Positions 17,113 to 25,182 of a stretch of 64,000 nt of DNA are shown in pieces. Origin of the DNA: Tildeniella nuda ZEHNDER 1965/U140. GTDB taxonomy: Bacteria; Cyanobacteriota; Cyanobacteriia; Leptolyngbyales; Leptolyngbyaceae. The DNA is taken from the NCBI GenBank assembly GCA_019358895.1, contig JAHHIG010000009.1, forward strand, positions 62,001 through 126,000, read 5' to 3'. The notes under the pieces are model-generated. The model was not told the DNA's origin. It did not search any database and saw nothing but the letters and a program-made list of their open reading frames with translations. How positions within the stretch are numbered: position 1 is the stretch's first letter; every line of letters begins with the position of its first letter. A program made the position numbers and the translations under genes.

Positions 17113-17496
17113 TCAAGCTTGCAGTTTTTCTGGCTCAGCCCCAGCTTTGGTACGACTCCTGGTGCGGCGGCGAATCTGCTCGCTCTTGCGGACACCGCCA
17201 GCCGCCTGATACTCGCTGCTATTGCGACCAAATTTGGAAGCAACTCCAAGCAGCATGTGATCGCTTAGATCTGCCAGCGATTTTTCAAAGTCCAGCATTT
17301 CAACATAGGTGGAGTCAACAGTTGCCAAAAGCTGGTTGTAGGCTTCTTGCTTGGTTCGCATTTGCTCAATCGCGTCTAGAAACGTTGTTAGCGTACGCGA
17401 GTTGCCAAAATCCAGGTCTACGCCCAGCGATCGCAGCCCAGCCGCCCGACGATCGGCTTTTTCTAACACAATTGAAGTCCGCTTTTTACGAGACAT
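17113..17496 (-). CDS. Conserved small protein of unknown function
   Basis: A 127-residue soluble protein not assigned to a named family. Residues 1-20 are basic, the centre (about 35-85) is predicted helical with acidic patches (TFLDAIEQMRTKQEAYNQLL), and the C-terminus is very basic (IRRRTRSRTKAGAEPEK), which could bind nucleic acid. The SKFGRNSSEYQAAGG stretch resembles linker segments seen in small cyanobacterial proteins. It is a single gene with a mobile element immediately downstream. Composition and HIP1 content match the rest of the chromosome, and the reading frame looks genuine. Confidence 0.65.
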   Translation of the reverse strand: MSRKKRTSIVLEKADRRAAGLRSLGVDLDFGNSRTLTTFLDAIEQMRTKQEAYNQLLATVDSTYVEMLDFEKSLADLSDHMLLGVASKFGRNSSEYQAAGGVRKSEQIRRRTRSRTKAGAEPEKLQA

Positions 17497-17663
17497 CGGT
17501 GAATGCTCCTGATAAAGTACAGACTCAATCTAACCGCGATCGCTAACAAAACCGTTCAGCAGAATTGTCGAAAGTTTTGCGGACAGCAGACACAGTTGGC
17601 AAGCATTTCCGTAGATCTTCTGAAACTAACCTCACGCTTAACCGATGATCGGTAAAGTAGTTT

Positions 17664-17831
17664 TCACTGACGGTAGATGAGGTCTCGTTAACAGTAAACG
17701 GACGCTCATTCAGGGTGAACAGGGTCTCGCTGACAGTCAGTGAGTCCTCATTGACTGTGAATGAATGCTTGTTGACGGTCAAGGAGTCCTTGTTAACGGT
17801 CAAGGAGTTCTCGTTAACGGTCAATGAGACG
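17664..17831. repeat. Array of eight 21-bp repeats
   Basis: Eight contiguous, diverged 21-bp units of the form TCGTTAACGGTCAAGGAGTCC. On the minus strand they read as a heptapeptide repeat (T-V-N-E-x-S-L/F) for about 60 residues from ATG at 17824, so a repeat protein cannot be fully excluded. The unit is unrelated in sequence to the 21-bp array at 12745. Confidence 0.85.
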
Positions 17832-18001
17832 CGATCGCCTTTATCTACAATATAGACATGGCTTTGCTAGTGTCTGTGTCGCTGCAACTTCAGTCACTAA
17901 AGCGAGCCGAGGTCAACCTTTTCAAACAATCCCTTAGGCTAATTCTGTCTGTTCAGGCACTAATACAGGATTTTGGACATCAACCCTTAGTTTAACAACC
18001 A

Positions 18002-18027
18002 GTAGGGTGGGCACTGCCCACCCTACG
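18002..18027. repeat. Palindromic repeat GTAGGGTGGGCA
   Basis: A perfect palindrome GTAGGGTGGGCA / TGCCCACCCTAC, a widely dispersed cyanobacterial repeat. It lies downstream of the amidohydrolase gene and may act as a transcription terminator. A half copy (GCCCACCCTAC) occurs at about 12717. Confidence 0.7.
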
Positions 18028-18108
18028 AGCCATCAACCCTTTCTGCTGAAAGCTAAAAACCATCGTGTTGTTTCTTTACAGCCTCTTAGCGTGCTTTTCA
18101 TTCCACTG

Positions 18109-19494
18109 CTAAACAGCGTTCTTGTAAATCTTGCCGTCTTTCATAATCACGCTGAAGTTCTGGGCTGGATTCTCGATTAGTTTGATGTTTTCCAGCGGAT
18201 TGCCATTCACTAGCAACAAGTCCGCCAGTGCACCCTCTTCAACGACACCCAACTTACCTGGATAGGGATTGCGAGGACCAGATAAGGCTAAAAGTTCAGC
18301 ATTGGTACTGGTTGCTATCTTCAGCACTTGAGCAGGCGTGTACCAGCGAGCCAATTTCGCAAGCTGTGCTCCTTGCCGTGCCGCAACTTTGGGGTTGTGC
18401 AGGGTGTCGGTACCCCAGGCAAGTTTAATATTGTACTTCTTAGCCAGCTTGATCGCATTCTCGGTGCCCTGAGACACCTGGAGTTGTTTGGCGCGGTTGA
18501 CTGAACCTTCCGGATAGGGATTTGCATCTTCATCGCCAAGAAAAAGCTGGATGCTAAGCCAAATTCCCTTCTCCGCCATGATTTTGGCAGTTTCCTCATC
18601 CATTAGCTGCCCGTGTTCGATCGATTTAACCCCCGCCCGAATTGCGGTTTGAATTGCAGTTGGCGTATAGGCATGAACCGTAACATAGGTATTCCAACTT
18701 GCGGCTGCATCAACGGCGGCTTTGAATTCTGCCTCGGTATATTGGCTAACATCCAGCGGGTCATAGCTTGAAGCCACGCCGCCACCCGCTGCCAGCTTAA
18801 TCTGACTAGCACCCTGCATTAGTTGTTCTCGCGTTCTACGCAGCACCTCGTCTACTCCGTCGGCGATTACTCCTACGCCATAAATTTCCGCTGGGCTTGG
18901 CGGTGTCGCGGCGAACCTGGGAATCTCTTTCAGCGAGCGGAAGTCTCCATGTCCACTTGTCTGGGAGATCATCGCGCCAGAAGGATAGATGCGTGGTCCT
19001 GGTACGCTGCCGCTGTCAACCACCTTCTTCAGCACAAACGCGGGACCTGCCAAATCGCGAATGCTCGTAAATCCTCGCAGCAGCGTTTCGGTTGCGTTTT
19101 TCTGCGCGATTTGTAGCAGTTTTTCCGGCGTTATGCTGGGAGAGAGCAGTTCTTCGACCGGGGTAGTCGCCAAGATGATGTGCGTGTGGTTGTCGATCAG
19201 CCCCGGCATCAATACACGCCCTCCGCCGTTAATGCGGGTCAAGCTTATGTCTAATGGAGCGGGAATTGCAGCGGTCGAAATCTTTTGGATTTTGTTACCG
19301 ACAACCAGCACGTTTGAAGGAGTAGACAACTGTTCCGAGGTTCCATTAAAAATTCGCACATTTTGGAATAAAGTTGCTGGCGGAGCTTGTACAGCAGACA
19401 CAGAGGGTCGAGTCTGAGCATAACTGAATTGAGCGATGACCCCGAATGTGATGAGTATCCAAACACCTATTAGCACCTTATAGCGTGGTTGCAT
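18109..19494 (-). CDS. Exported amidohydrolase family protein
   Basis: A 461-residue metal-dependent hydrolase of the amidohydrolase superfamily (imidazolonepropionase/prolidase-like branch). An N-terminal signal peptide (hydrophobic residues 7-25, then QTRPS) indicates export. The N-terminal beta sandwich is followed by GLIDNHTHIILA with the HxH metal ligands. IKLAAGGGV holds a Lys at the usual carboxylated-lysine position, VHAYTP and IEHGQLMDE supply the next His ligands, and AWGTDTLHNP the catalytic Asp. The C-terminal strand LGVVEEGALADLLLVNGNPLENI closes the sandwich. Family members cleave Xaa-Pro dipeptides or cyclic amides; the substrate here is unknown. Confidence 0.9.
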   Translation of the reverse strand: MQPRYKVLIGVWILITFGVIAQFSYAQTRPSVSAVQAPPATLFQNVRIFNGTSEQLSTPSNVLVVGNKIQKISTAAIPAPLDISLTRINGGGRVLMPGLIDNHTHIILATTPVEELLSPSITPEKLLQIAQKNATETLLRGFTSIRDLAGPAFVLKKVVDSGSVPGPRIYPSGAMISQTSGHGDFRSLKEIPRFAATPPSPAEIYGVGVIADGVDEVLRRTREQLMQGASQIKLAAGGGVASSYDPLDVSQYTEAEFKAAVDAAASWNTYVTVHAYTPTAIQTAIRAGVKSIEHGQLMDEETAKIMAEKGIWLSIQLFLGDEDANPYPEGSVNRAKQLQVSQGTENAIKLAKKYNIKLAWGTDTLHNPKVAARQGAQLAKLARWYTPAQVLKIATSTNAELLALSGPRNPYPGKLGVVEEGALADLLLVNGNPLENIKLIENPAQNFSVIMKDGKIYKNAV

Positions 19495-19791
19495 AAGTCT
19501 GGCTGTCCTTATTTTTGCGCTTAGAGCTAGAAACCTACTTTCACTACGTTTGCACAGCTACTTCTAGCCGTAAAATCCTATCATTTAAGCTCAAACTATT
19601 TAACAATAATTTTTCGTAACCAATTAAACACATTAAACACAAGGAAAGCGATCGTATCTTAATAATTTTTTAAGGTACAAAATAAAAAGATCATGTTAAC
19701 GTTCTTATCGCAGCGGAGTGATTTATCTCTGCTGCTATTCTATTGTTGCAATTACAAAACCAAAAAACACAGCAAGTATAAAAGGAAACAA

Positions 19792-20931
19792 ATGCTGTTA
19801 CAGAATCGCCGAGTTGCGGCAATGAATCAGAGCTTTGATCAATGTGTAAAGAGCCATTCTTTGAAGCGACTCCTTCTGCGTTGCTGTGGTCTATCATTTG
19901 TTGCGATCGCACTTTCAATCACTCCAGTACAAGCAGCCGATCAAGTCGATCGCGTCGATTCTGAAATTGAGACTCCTTCCAATTTAGAGACACCGAAGAT
20001 TCTCAACAAAGCGGAATTTGCTCAAAAAGAGGTGCGTTCAGTACAGTCGAGTGATTTACTTCCTGAAGTATTGACTCAGCCAAAACAGATTGCTCAAACT
20101 GATAGTTCGATCGCTCAATCTGTTTCTCAACCTGAACAGAGCGATCGCTGGCAATTTTCAGTAGAACCTTACTTTTTTGTCCCTCTGAATGTGAAAGCGG
20201 ACATCACAGCCGCAGGACGAGGTGCAAGCATCCGCGCCGGACTGGGATCGATTTTGAATCTCGATCGAGCTTTTGATATTGGTGCACGATTGGAAGCGCG
20301 GAAAAACAAATTTGGCGTAACCCTGGACGCTTTCTACCTCTCGGCAGGACAGAGCGGCAATTTGGGCGTGACATTTCCAGCCGGAAGTTTGCAAAGTCTT
20401 GGCATCCCAACTGCGGCGAGGGTGAGTGCGGATGGCAATGTTTCACTACGGCAGGGCACGATCGACTTAGCTGCCTTTTATCGTGTGGTGGATACTCCTT
20501 TGAACCGTTCAGCGAGTGTTTATCCTCGATTAGTCGTTGAACCAACAGTAGGGCTGCGAACCAATATTTTTAGGCAAAAGCTAGAAGTCGATACGATTCG
20601 CATCGCTAACATTCCTATACCGTTCAATCGGGAATTTAGTGTGTCTAGAACAACGGTCGAACCGTTAATTGGCGCACGCATTGGAGTGGATCTCTCCTAT
20701 CGCTGGACAGTGGGAGTTCGTGGGGATGTGTCAGGGTTTAATCTCAATGCTGATCGAGATATTACCTGGAATCTCCTGGTAGGAGCGCGATACCGTTTAT
20801 CTCCCAAGACATCCCTTCAGCTTGCTTATAGTTTGAGCAATTTCCTGTTTGAGGAGGAAGGAAGACTAACACGCGCCAGACTGAACCTACGCCAAGAAGG
20901 ATTATGGTTAAGTGCTTTGTTTGAATTTTGA
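19792..20931 (+). CDS. Outer-membrane beta-barrel protein
   Basis: A 379-residue envelope protein. ATG at 19792 is chosen over one at 19693 because AAAGGAAA lies 5-6 bp before it and the preceding stretch (KTKKHSKYKRKQ) is unlike an export signal. A second plausible start is 19822. The signal peptide covers FVAIALSITPVQAA. A Gln/Ser-rich linker follows, and from WQFSVEPYFFVPL to the end the sequence has alternating amphipathic strands with Tyr/Arg girdles (VGVRGDVSGFNL, LQLAYSLSNFLF) and a terminal Phe (ALFEF), the usual barrel-assembly signal. The barrel is probably small, OmpW/porin-like. Function unknown. Confidence 0.8.
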   Translation: MLLQNRRVAAMNQSFDQCVKSHSLKRLLLRCCGLSFVAIALSITPVQAADQVDRVDSEIETPSNLETPKILNKAEFAQKEVRSVQSSDLLPEVLTQPKQIAQTDSSIAQSVSQPEQSDRWQFSVEPYFFVPLNVKADITAAGRGASIRAGLGSILNLDRAFDIGARLEARKNKFGVTLDAFYLSAGQSGNLGVTFPAGSLQSLGIPTAARVSADGNVSLRQGTIDLAAFYRVVDTPLNRSASVYPRLVVEPTVGLRTNIFRQKLEVDTIRIANIPIPFNREFSVSRTTVEPLIGARIGVDLSYRWTVGVRGDVSGFNLNADRDITWNLLVGARYRLSPKTSLQLAYSLSNFLFEEEGRLTRARLNLRQEGLWLSALFEF

Positions 20932-21019
20932 GAGTGCGATCGCTGATCGTGTAGGTCGGGTGGAGCAGAACGAAACCCAACACAAGCTCTGAAGCCAACG
21001 CTCTGCTCTCCAGACTAAA

Positions 21020-21184
21020 GTGGAGGGGTCAAGTTGCAACGAGGTCAAACCTGTAGCAATTCGTCAACGACGCTACAGCGAAGAAGAGTTGGCTCGGCGC
21101 GGGCAGGCACTCTACAAATCTCAGATTCGACAGCAAGTTGAAACTGGCAGCGAAGGCAAAATCGTGGCGATCGACTACGTTTAA
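21020..21184 (+). pseudogene. Truncated small conserved cyanobacterial gene
   Basis: A GTG-initiated 54-codon frame reading IRQRRYSEEELARRGQALY...VETGSEGKIVAIDYV then stop. It resembles the N-terminal half of a small conserved cyanobacterial family in which a KIVAID segment continues with about 30 more residues. Here a stop follows at once and a repeat element begins about 25 bp later, so it looks like a decayed 5' fragment. It is too short for standard gene callers. Confidence 0.5.
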
Positions 21185-21206
21185 TTTCACTCAGCTACTT
21201 ATGGAT

Positions 21207-21358
21207 GTATAGCCGAATGGCACGGACTTAAGGAAAGTGCTGTCGGAGTCGCCCCCTAAATCCCCCAATTCTGGGGGACTTTGAAGGTTTTACTCCCCCA
21301 GAATTGGGGGTCGGGGGGCAGGTTGGATCGTTATTTCAGTGCCATTCATGTATAGCCA
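21207..21358. mobile_element. MITE-like element with C-rich core
   Basis: Outer inverted repeats TGTATAGCCGAATGGCA and TGCCATTCATGTATAGCC surround a C/G-rich palindrome (CCCCCTAAATCCCCCAATTCTGGGGG ... CCCCCAGAATTGGGGGTCGGGG, 21250-21325). The same C-rich core is found inside the element at 47631, so cores and ends are exchanged between families. Confidence 0.6.
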
Positions 21359-21458
21359 TATTTCCAAATTGTTGTCAAAACCAGCGTTTGGAACGTATCT
21401 ATCCCGTAGTAAATAGACTTTCAGAACATAAAAAACAATCCTCCGGATGCCGCCGTAG

Positions 21459-22295
21459 ATGAGCTGCAAAAGTATCTACGTTAGATGGTTTTTGGTCATG
21501 AGTTCTCTTTTCACCTTGACTGCCCCTCAAAAACTGACGCTTGGCGTATTAGGTGCTGTTTTTCTTGGTCTCAGTACCGGAAACGCTACTCAAGCAGCAG
21601 TTCTTTTTAACAACAATGCACCAGATTTACAAAATGCAGTTAGGAGCGACTTTAGCTTTCCGGTAGAAGCTGGTGATGACTTCAGGTTCACCACCAGCAA
21701 TGACATCAGAAGCATTACCTGGAGTGGCACTTACGCTACTAACAGCGAATTTCCACTGCCAGCAAATGCGCCAGCCGCAGATAATTTCTCTATTCGCATT
21801 TTTTCGTTCATACAAGATCCGCGAGGGCTTGAAACGCCAGCGATCAACCCATTGCTTGCGTTCAACCCAAGTGCTATCAACCGAAATATCTCAGGGACAC
21901 AAATCCAGAGTCAAGGGAATAGGTACGATGTCTATAACTACGCTTTTAACTTAGCAACACCGTCCACGCTTGGGGCTGGAAATTATTTCTTATCGATCGT
22001 GAACAACACCAGCGCACCTGGTATTAACTGGTTCTGGGCAACGAGTAGTCAAAATGGCGACGGCTTTGGTCGTGAACGTCCCGGTGATGACTGGTTTCGA
22101 GACGGGAACAATGTCGGACTGTCTTTTACAATTAGAGACGATACTACACCCGCTCCGCCAACCTCACAGCCTGCACCAGTGCCACCAGAAGCAGTGCCAA
22201 CACCTGCATTGTTGCCAGGGCTGATTGCTTTTGGCTTAAGCGTGTGGCGAAAGCGTCGATCGACTGACACTGTGCGATCGACCGAGGCGAATTAA
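21459..22295 (+). CDS. PTPA-CTERM/PEP-CTERM-type exported protein
   Basis: A 278-residue exported protein. The signal peptide is at about 24-47 (LTLGVLGAVFLGLSTGNATQAA); ATG at 21498 would give a more typical signal length than 21459. The body is rich in Asn/Ser/Thr with beta-strand character and no recognised enzymatic motif. The C-terminus is a proline linker (PAPPTSQPAPVPPEAVPTP), a hydrophobic helix LLPGLIAFGLSVW and a basic tail RKRRS, the layout of PTPA-CTERM sorting signals handled by exosortase-type machinery. It is therefore probably a surface or exopolysaccharide-associated protein. No exosortase gene lies in this window. Confidence 0.8.
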   Translation: MSCKSIYVRWFLVMSSLFTLTAPQKLTLGVLGAVFLGLSTGNATQAAVLFNNNAPDLQNAVRSDFSFPVEAGDDFRFTTSNDIRSITWSGTYATNSEFPLPANAPAADNFSIRIFSFIQDPRGLETPAINPLLAFNPSAINRNISGTQIQSQGNRYDVYNYAFNLATPSTLGAGNYFLSIVNNTSAPGINWFWATSSQNGDGFGRERPGDDWFRDGNNVGLSFTIRDDTTPAPPTSQPAPVPPEAVPTPALLPGLIAFGLSVWRKRRSTDTVRSTEAN

Positions 22296-22317
22296 GTACA
22301 TAAGCTACTGATTTATC

Positions 22318-22357
22318 AAAGAGCAGGGAGAAGACGATCGTCCTCCCCCTGCTCTTT
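22318..22357. terminator. Bidirectional terminator hairpin
   Basis: AAAGAGCAGGG pairs with CCCTGCTCTTT, an 11-bp stem with an inner GACGATCGTC palindrome, between the convergent CTERM and fasciclin genes. A-run and T-run flank it on either side, suiting termination in both directions. Confidence 0.8.
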
Positions 22358-22379
22358 GCCTATTCAAGGATATCAGAAT

Positions 22380-23090
22380 TTACTTGAGTGAAACCAAACG
22401 TTGCTTTAACGAGGGCGAGATTAAAACGCGATTAATGGCATGAACAACGCCATTTGAGGCTTTGATATCTGGTTGAATCACGCTTGCATCATTCACAACG
22501 ACTTTACCCGCACTAACATTTACAGCTAGCCCACCACCTAATGTTTTCACTAAACCAGTTTTAAGCTCACTGGACGGTAGATTGCTGGGAACAACGTGAT
22601 AAGCCAAAAGTTGTCTCAGGAGTGCTTTATTTTCTGGCTTCAGCAATTTTTCAAGTGTGCCTGCAGGTAAGGCAGCAAAGGCTGCATCGGTGGGTGCAAA
22701 GACCGTGAAGCTGCCGCTGCTTTCTTGCATCGTTTGCGCTAGTCCGGCTGCCTGCACTGCTTTAGCAAGGGTTTTGAAAGAGCCAGCGCTAGCGCCTCGT
22801 TGCAATAGTTCTGAGAGCGTCAGATTGCTGGTAGATGGTGTGGCAGGTGCCTCCGTTGCAGGAACCTGAGCAGGAGGGGATTGCATCGTGCCAGAAGGAG
22901 CCTGCATGGGGGGAGTCGGTTGCACTTCAACCGGAGCTTGACTCGGTGACGTTGGCATTACATCCGCTGGAGTCCGCGTTGGGCTGGGAGACATCTGAGC
23001 GATCGCAGGAACGATAGCAACTCCTAATCCAGCGACACTTGCTAGAACAGATAACGCTTGGAGTAGCGCTGGACGATAACCGCTTTTCAT
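22380..23090 (-). CDS. Fasciclin (FAS1) domain exported protein
   Basis: A 236-residue secreted adhesion-type protein. A signal peptide (ALSVLASVAGLGVAIVPAIAQ) is followed by a Pro/Thr linker with near-repeats (PTSPSQAPVEVQPTPP) at about 27-80. One FAS1 domain fills 85-230, with the H1 and H2 boxes FTVFAPTDAAFAALP and NGVVHAINRVLISP, and the YHVVPSNL motif. ATG at 23090 is preferred because AAGGA lies 9 bp upstream; an ATG at 23099 and a TTG at 23117 are possible but badly spaced. FAS1 proteins mediate cell-surface adhesion. The gene converges on the CTERM protein with a shared terminator. Confidence 0.92.
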   Translation of the reverse strand: MKSGYRPALLQALSVLASVAGLGVAIVPAIAQMSPSPTRTPADVMPTSPSQAPVEVQPTPPMQAPSGTMQSPPAQVPATEAPATPSTSNLTLSELLQRGASAGSFKTLAKAVQAAGLAQTMQESSGSFTVFAPTDAAFAALPAGTLEKLLKPENKALLRQLLAYHVVPSNLPSSELKTGLVKTLGGGLAVNVSAGKVVVNDASVIQPDIKASNGVVHAINRVLISPSLKQRLVSLK

Positions 23091-23117
23091 CTTGACCATT
23101 CCTTGGAGTGCTAACAA

Positions 23118-23540
23118 ATATGAACAATGTTTACACTAACGATGCTATGCAAGTAAACGCTCTACCTTGGGACAGATTCTAATGCAGTGAAATTGGATTG
23201 ATAAAATTGATTTCTTACTTTGATGGTGCAATCTAATTTCTGTGAAGCCAGATAGTTAACTATTGTTGTATGGCTGCTGTTTAACGCCAAAAATGTTGAA
23301 GTCACTTCTAATGGTGTCTATATACTTGCGTCACCCGATGCGCCCTCACCCTAGCCCTCTCCCACAGGAGAGGGAACCGGAAGCTCCTTCTCCCCGGGGA
23401 GAAAGGGTTGGGGGACGAGGGCAAGTAACACGGTGCGTTAAGTATATAAATGCCCTTCTAATCACAGTAAAAGTTTTAGCGTTTGCTACGCTTCTTAGCT
23501 ATCTTTCAGGTGCGATCGCTTTTGCCAGTAGAGACATTAT
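23118..23540. other. Intergenic region with a MITE-like element
   Basis: A 423-bp gap between the 5' end of the fasciclin gene and the 3' end of the antiporter gene. It contains the inverted-repeat element at 23319-23448. AT-rich sequence at 23120-23270 is the likely fasciclin promoter region. Confidence 0.5.
23319..23448. mobile_element. MITE-like element with CTAGCCCTCTCCC core
   Basis: A 130-bp element with terminal TATATACTT / AAGTATATA inverted repeats. It is extended by GCGCC/GGTGCG-rich ends around the common cyanobacterial core CCTCACCCTAGCCCTCTCCC ... GGGAGAAAGGGTTGGGG. The core folds into a long hairpin (CTCTCCCACAGGAGAG and CTTCTCCCCGGGGAGAAAG). Confidence 0.65.
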
Positions 23541-24791
23541 TTACTTCTCAAGTAAGGCTTTTTCTGAAGTGTTGCGACCCTCGATATTTTGCTCATACCA
23601 CTTCATGAGAGGAGTTGCACTGATCCCATGTAGTACAACCGACAGCACAATTGTGATGAATGTAATCCAGGCAATTAATTCGCCTATATTGCCACTGAGT
23701 CCATGTCCAAAAGCGTAAGTCAGGTAATAGAGAGAACCAACACCACGAATTCCAAACCAACCAAAGAGCCAGCGGGTAGCGGGATGAATAGGGGCACCGA
23801 TCGTGCTTAGCCAGCTTCCTAACGGACGAATAATAAAGAGCAGTAACCCCGCGATTAGTAGACCCGGAGCAGCAAACCGCACGATCGGCTCCAGGCGCAG
23901 TAGGGAGCCTAGCAGCAAAATTGCGCCCACCTCAGTCAGTTTTTCGAGACGTGCAATAAAGCGAAGCTGCGAGTTGGACTTGTCAGGATTGTCCACGCGG
24001 CGCTGCATGGCGATGCCAGAAACAAAGACGGCTGCAAAGCCATAACCATGAATCAGCTCAGTTAGCGAGTACGTGATCAGAATCGTGGCAAGAGCAACGA
24101 AGTCTTCAATCAGATCGTCGGCTGGGCGATAGCGTTGCAGCCGTTGATCAATCCACGCGATCGCCCGCGCGACCCCAATACCCATCGCAACACCAGCAGC
24201 GATCGCCCAGATTAGATCGACGGCTGCCCACTGCACAAACCAGGTTTGCCAATTGTCATTTTCAAGCCACCGTAACCCAAAGTAGACGAACGGGAATGCC
24301 AGTGCGTCGTTCAAACCGCCTTCGGATGTTAAGCCAAAGCGTAATTCGTCTTGATCGCGAAGACCATCCAACTGCACTTCTGATGCCAGCACCGGATCAG
24401 TGGGTGCCAGAATTGCGCCTAGCAAAACAGCAGCGCCCCAATTCAACTGTAAAAACCAGTGCGCGATCGCGGCTACGGCTATGATTGAAAACGGCATCAA
24501 AAAGCCAATCAGCCGAATCGTTGAACCCCACGCCCGCGCCTTAAACGGACGATTCATCTTCAATCCGCAGCCGAAGAGCGAAATTAACACGGCGAATTCT
24601 GTCAGACGCTCTAGAAACCTCGCATCAGGACGTAATTGAATCAGATTGAAGCCATACGGACTGAGCGCGATACCAACAACCAAGTAAATGAGAGCGTAAG
24701 AGAGCGGCAGACGAGCGATCCATCCCGACCCCAGCGTGATTAGCAGCAACAGTAAGCCAATGACCAACAGGTCAAGAATGTAAATATCCAC
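23541..24791 (-). CDS. Na+/H+ (cation/proton) antiporter, CPA1/NhaP-like
   Basis: A 416-residue polytopic inner-membrane exchanger with about 12 hydrophobic segments. The signature APTDPVLASEVQ (about 126-137) and EGGLNDALAFPFVYFG (about 157-172) contain the Asp pair of the CPA ion-binding site. RRVDNPDKSNSQLRF is a cytosolic loop in mid-protein, and VLHGISATPLMKWYEQ matches the C-terminus of NhaP-like proteins. There is no long cytosolic tail or TrkA domain, so it is the short form. It probably exports Na+ (or K+) in exchange for protons for salt and pH homeostasis. It is a single gene with a mobile element downstream. Confidence 0.92.
   Translation of the reverse strand: MDIYILDLLVIGLLLLLITLGSGWIARLPLSYALIYLVVGIALSPYGFNLIQLRPDARFLERLTEFAVLISLFGCGLKMNRPFKARAWGSTIRLIGFLMPFSIIAVAAIAHWFLQLNWGAAVLLGAILAPTDPVLASEVQLDGLRDQDELRFGLTSEGGLNDALAFPFVYFGLRWLENDNWQTWFVQWAAVDLIWAIAAGVAMGIGVARAIAWIDQRLQRYRPADDLIEDFVALATILITYSLTELIHGYGFAAVFVSGIAMQRRVDNPDKSNSQLRFIARLEKLTEVGAILLLGSLLRLEPIVRFAAPGLLIAGLLLFIIRPLGSWLSTIGAPIHPATRWLFGWFGIRGVGSLYYLTYAFGHGLSGNIGELIAWITFITIVLSVVLHGISATPLMKWYEQNIEGRNTSEKALLEK

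Positions 24792-25182
<391 letters not shown>

Larger units (their letters stand above)
17497..18108. other. Repeat-rich intergenic region
   Basis: A 612-bp gap holding the eight-unit 21-bp array at 17664-17831 and a palindrome at 18002-18027. The minus-strand open frame over the array (17543-17824) is treated as a by-product of a 21-bp repeat without stops. Nothing recognisable lies at 17832-18000. Confidence 0.5.
20932..21458. other. Intergenic region with gene relic and dispersed repeats
   Basis: A 527-bp gap. 20951-20983 is a dispersed hairpin repeat (GTAGGTCGGGT...ACGAAACCCAAC), 21020-21184 a truncated gene, and 21250-21325 a C-rich repeat inside a weak inverted repeat (TGTATAGCCGAATGGCA at 21207 and TGCCATTCATGTATAGCC at 21341). 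Confidence 0.6.

Noticed and set aside
17543-17824. A 93-codon minus-strand frame with T-V-N-E repeats as a gene
   Set aside because: Its first two thirds are a 21-bp DNA repeat lacking stops; kept as a repeat with a note instead of a CDS.
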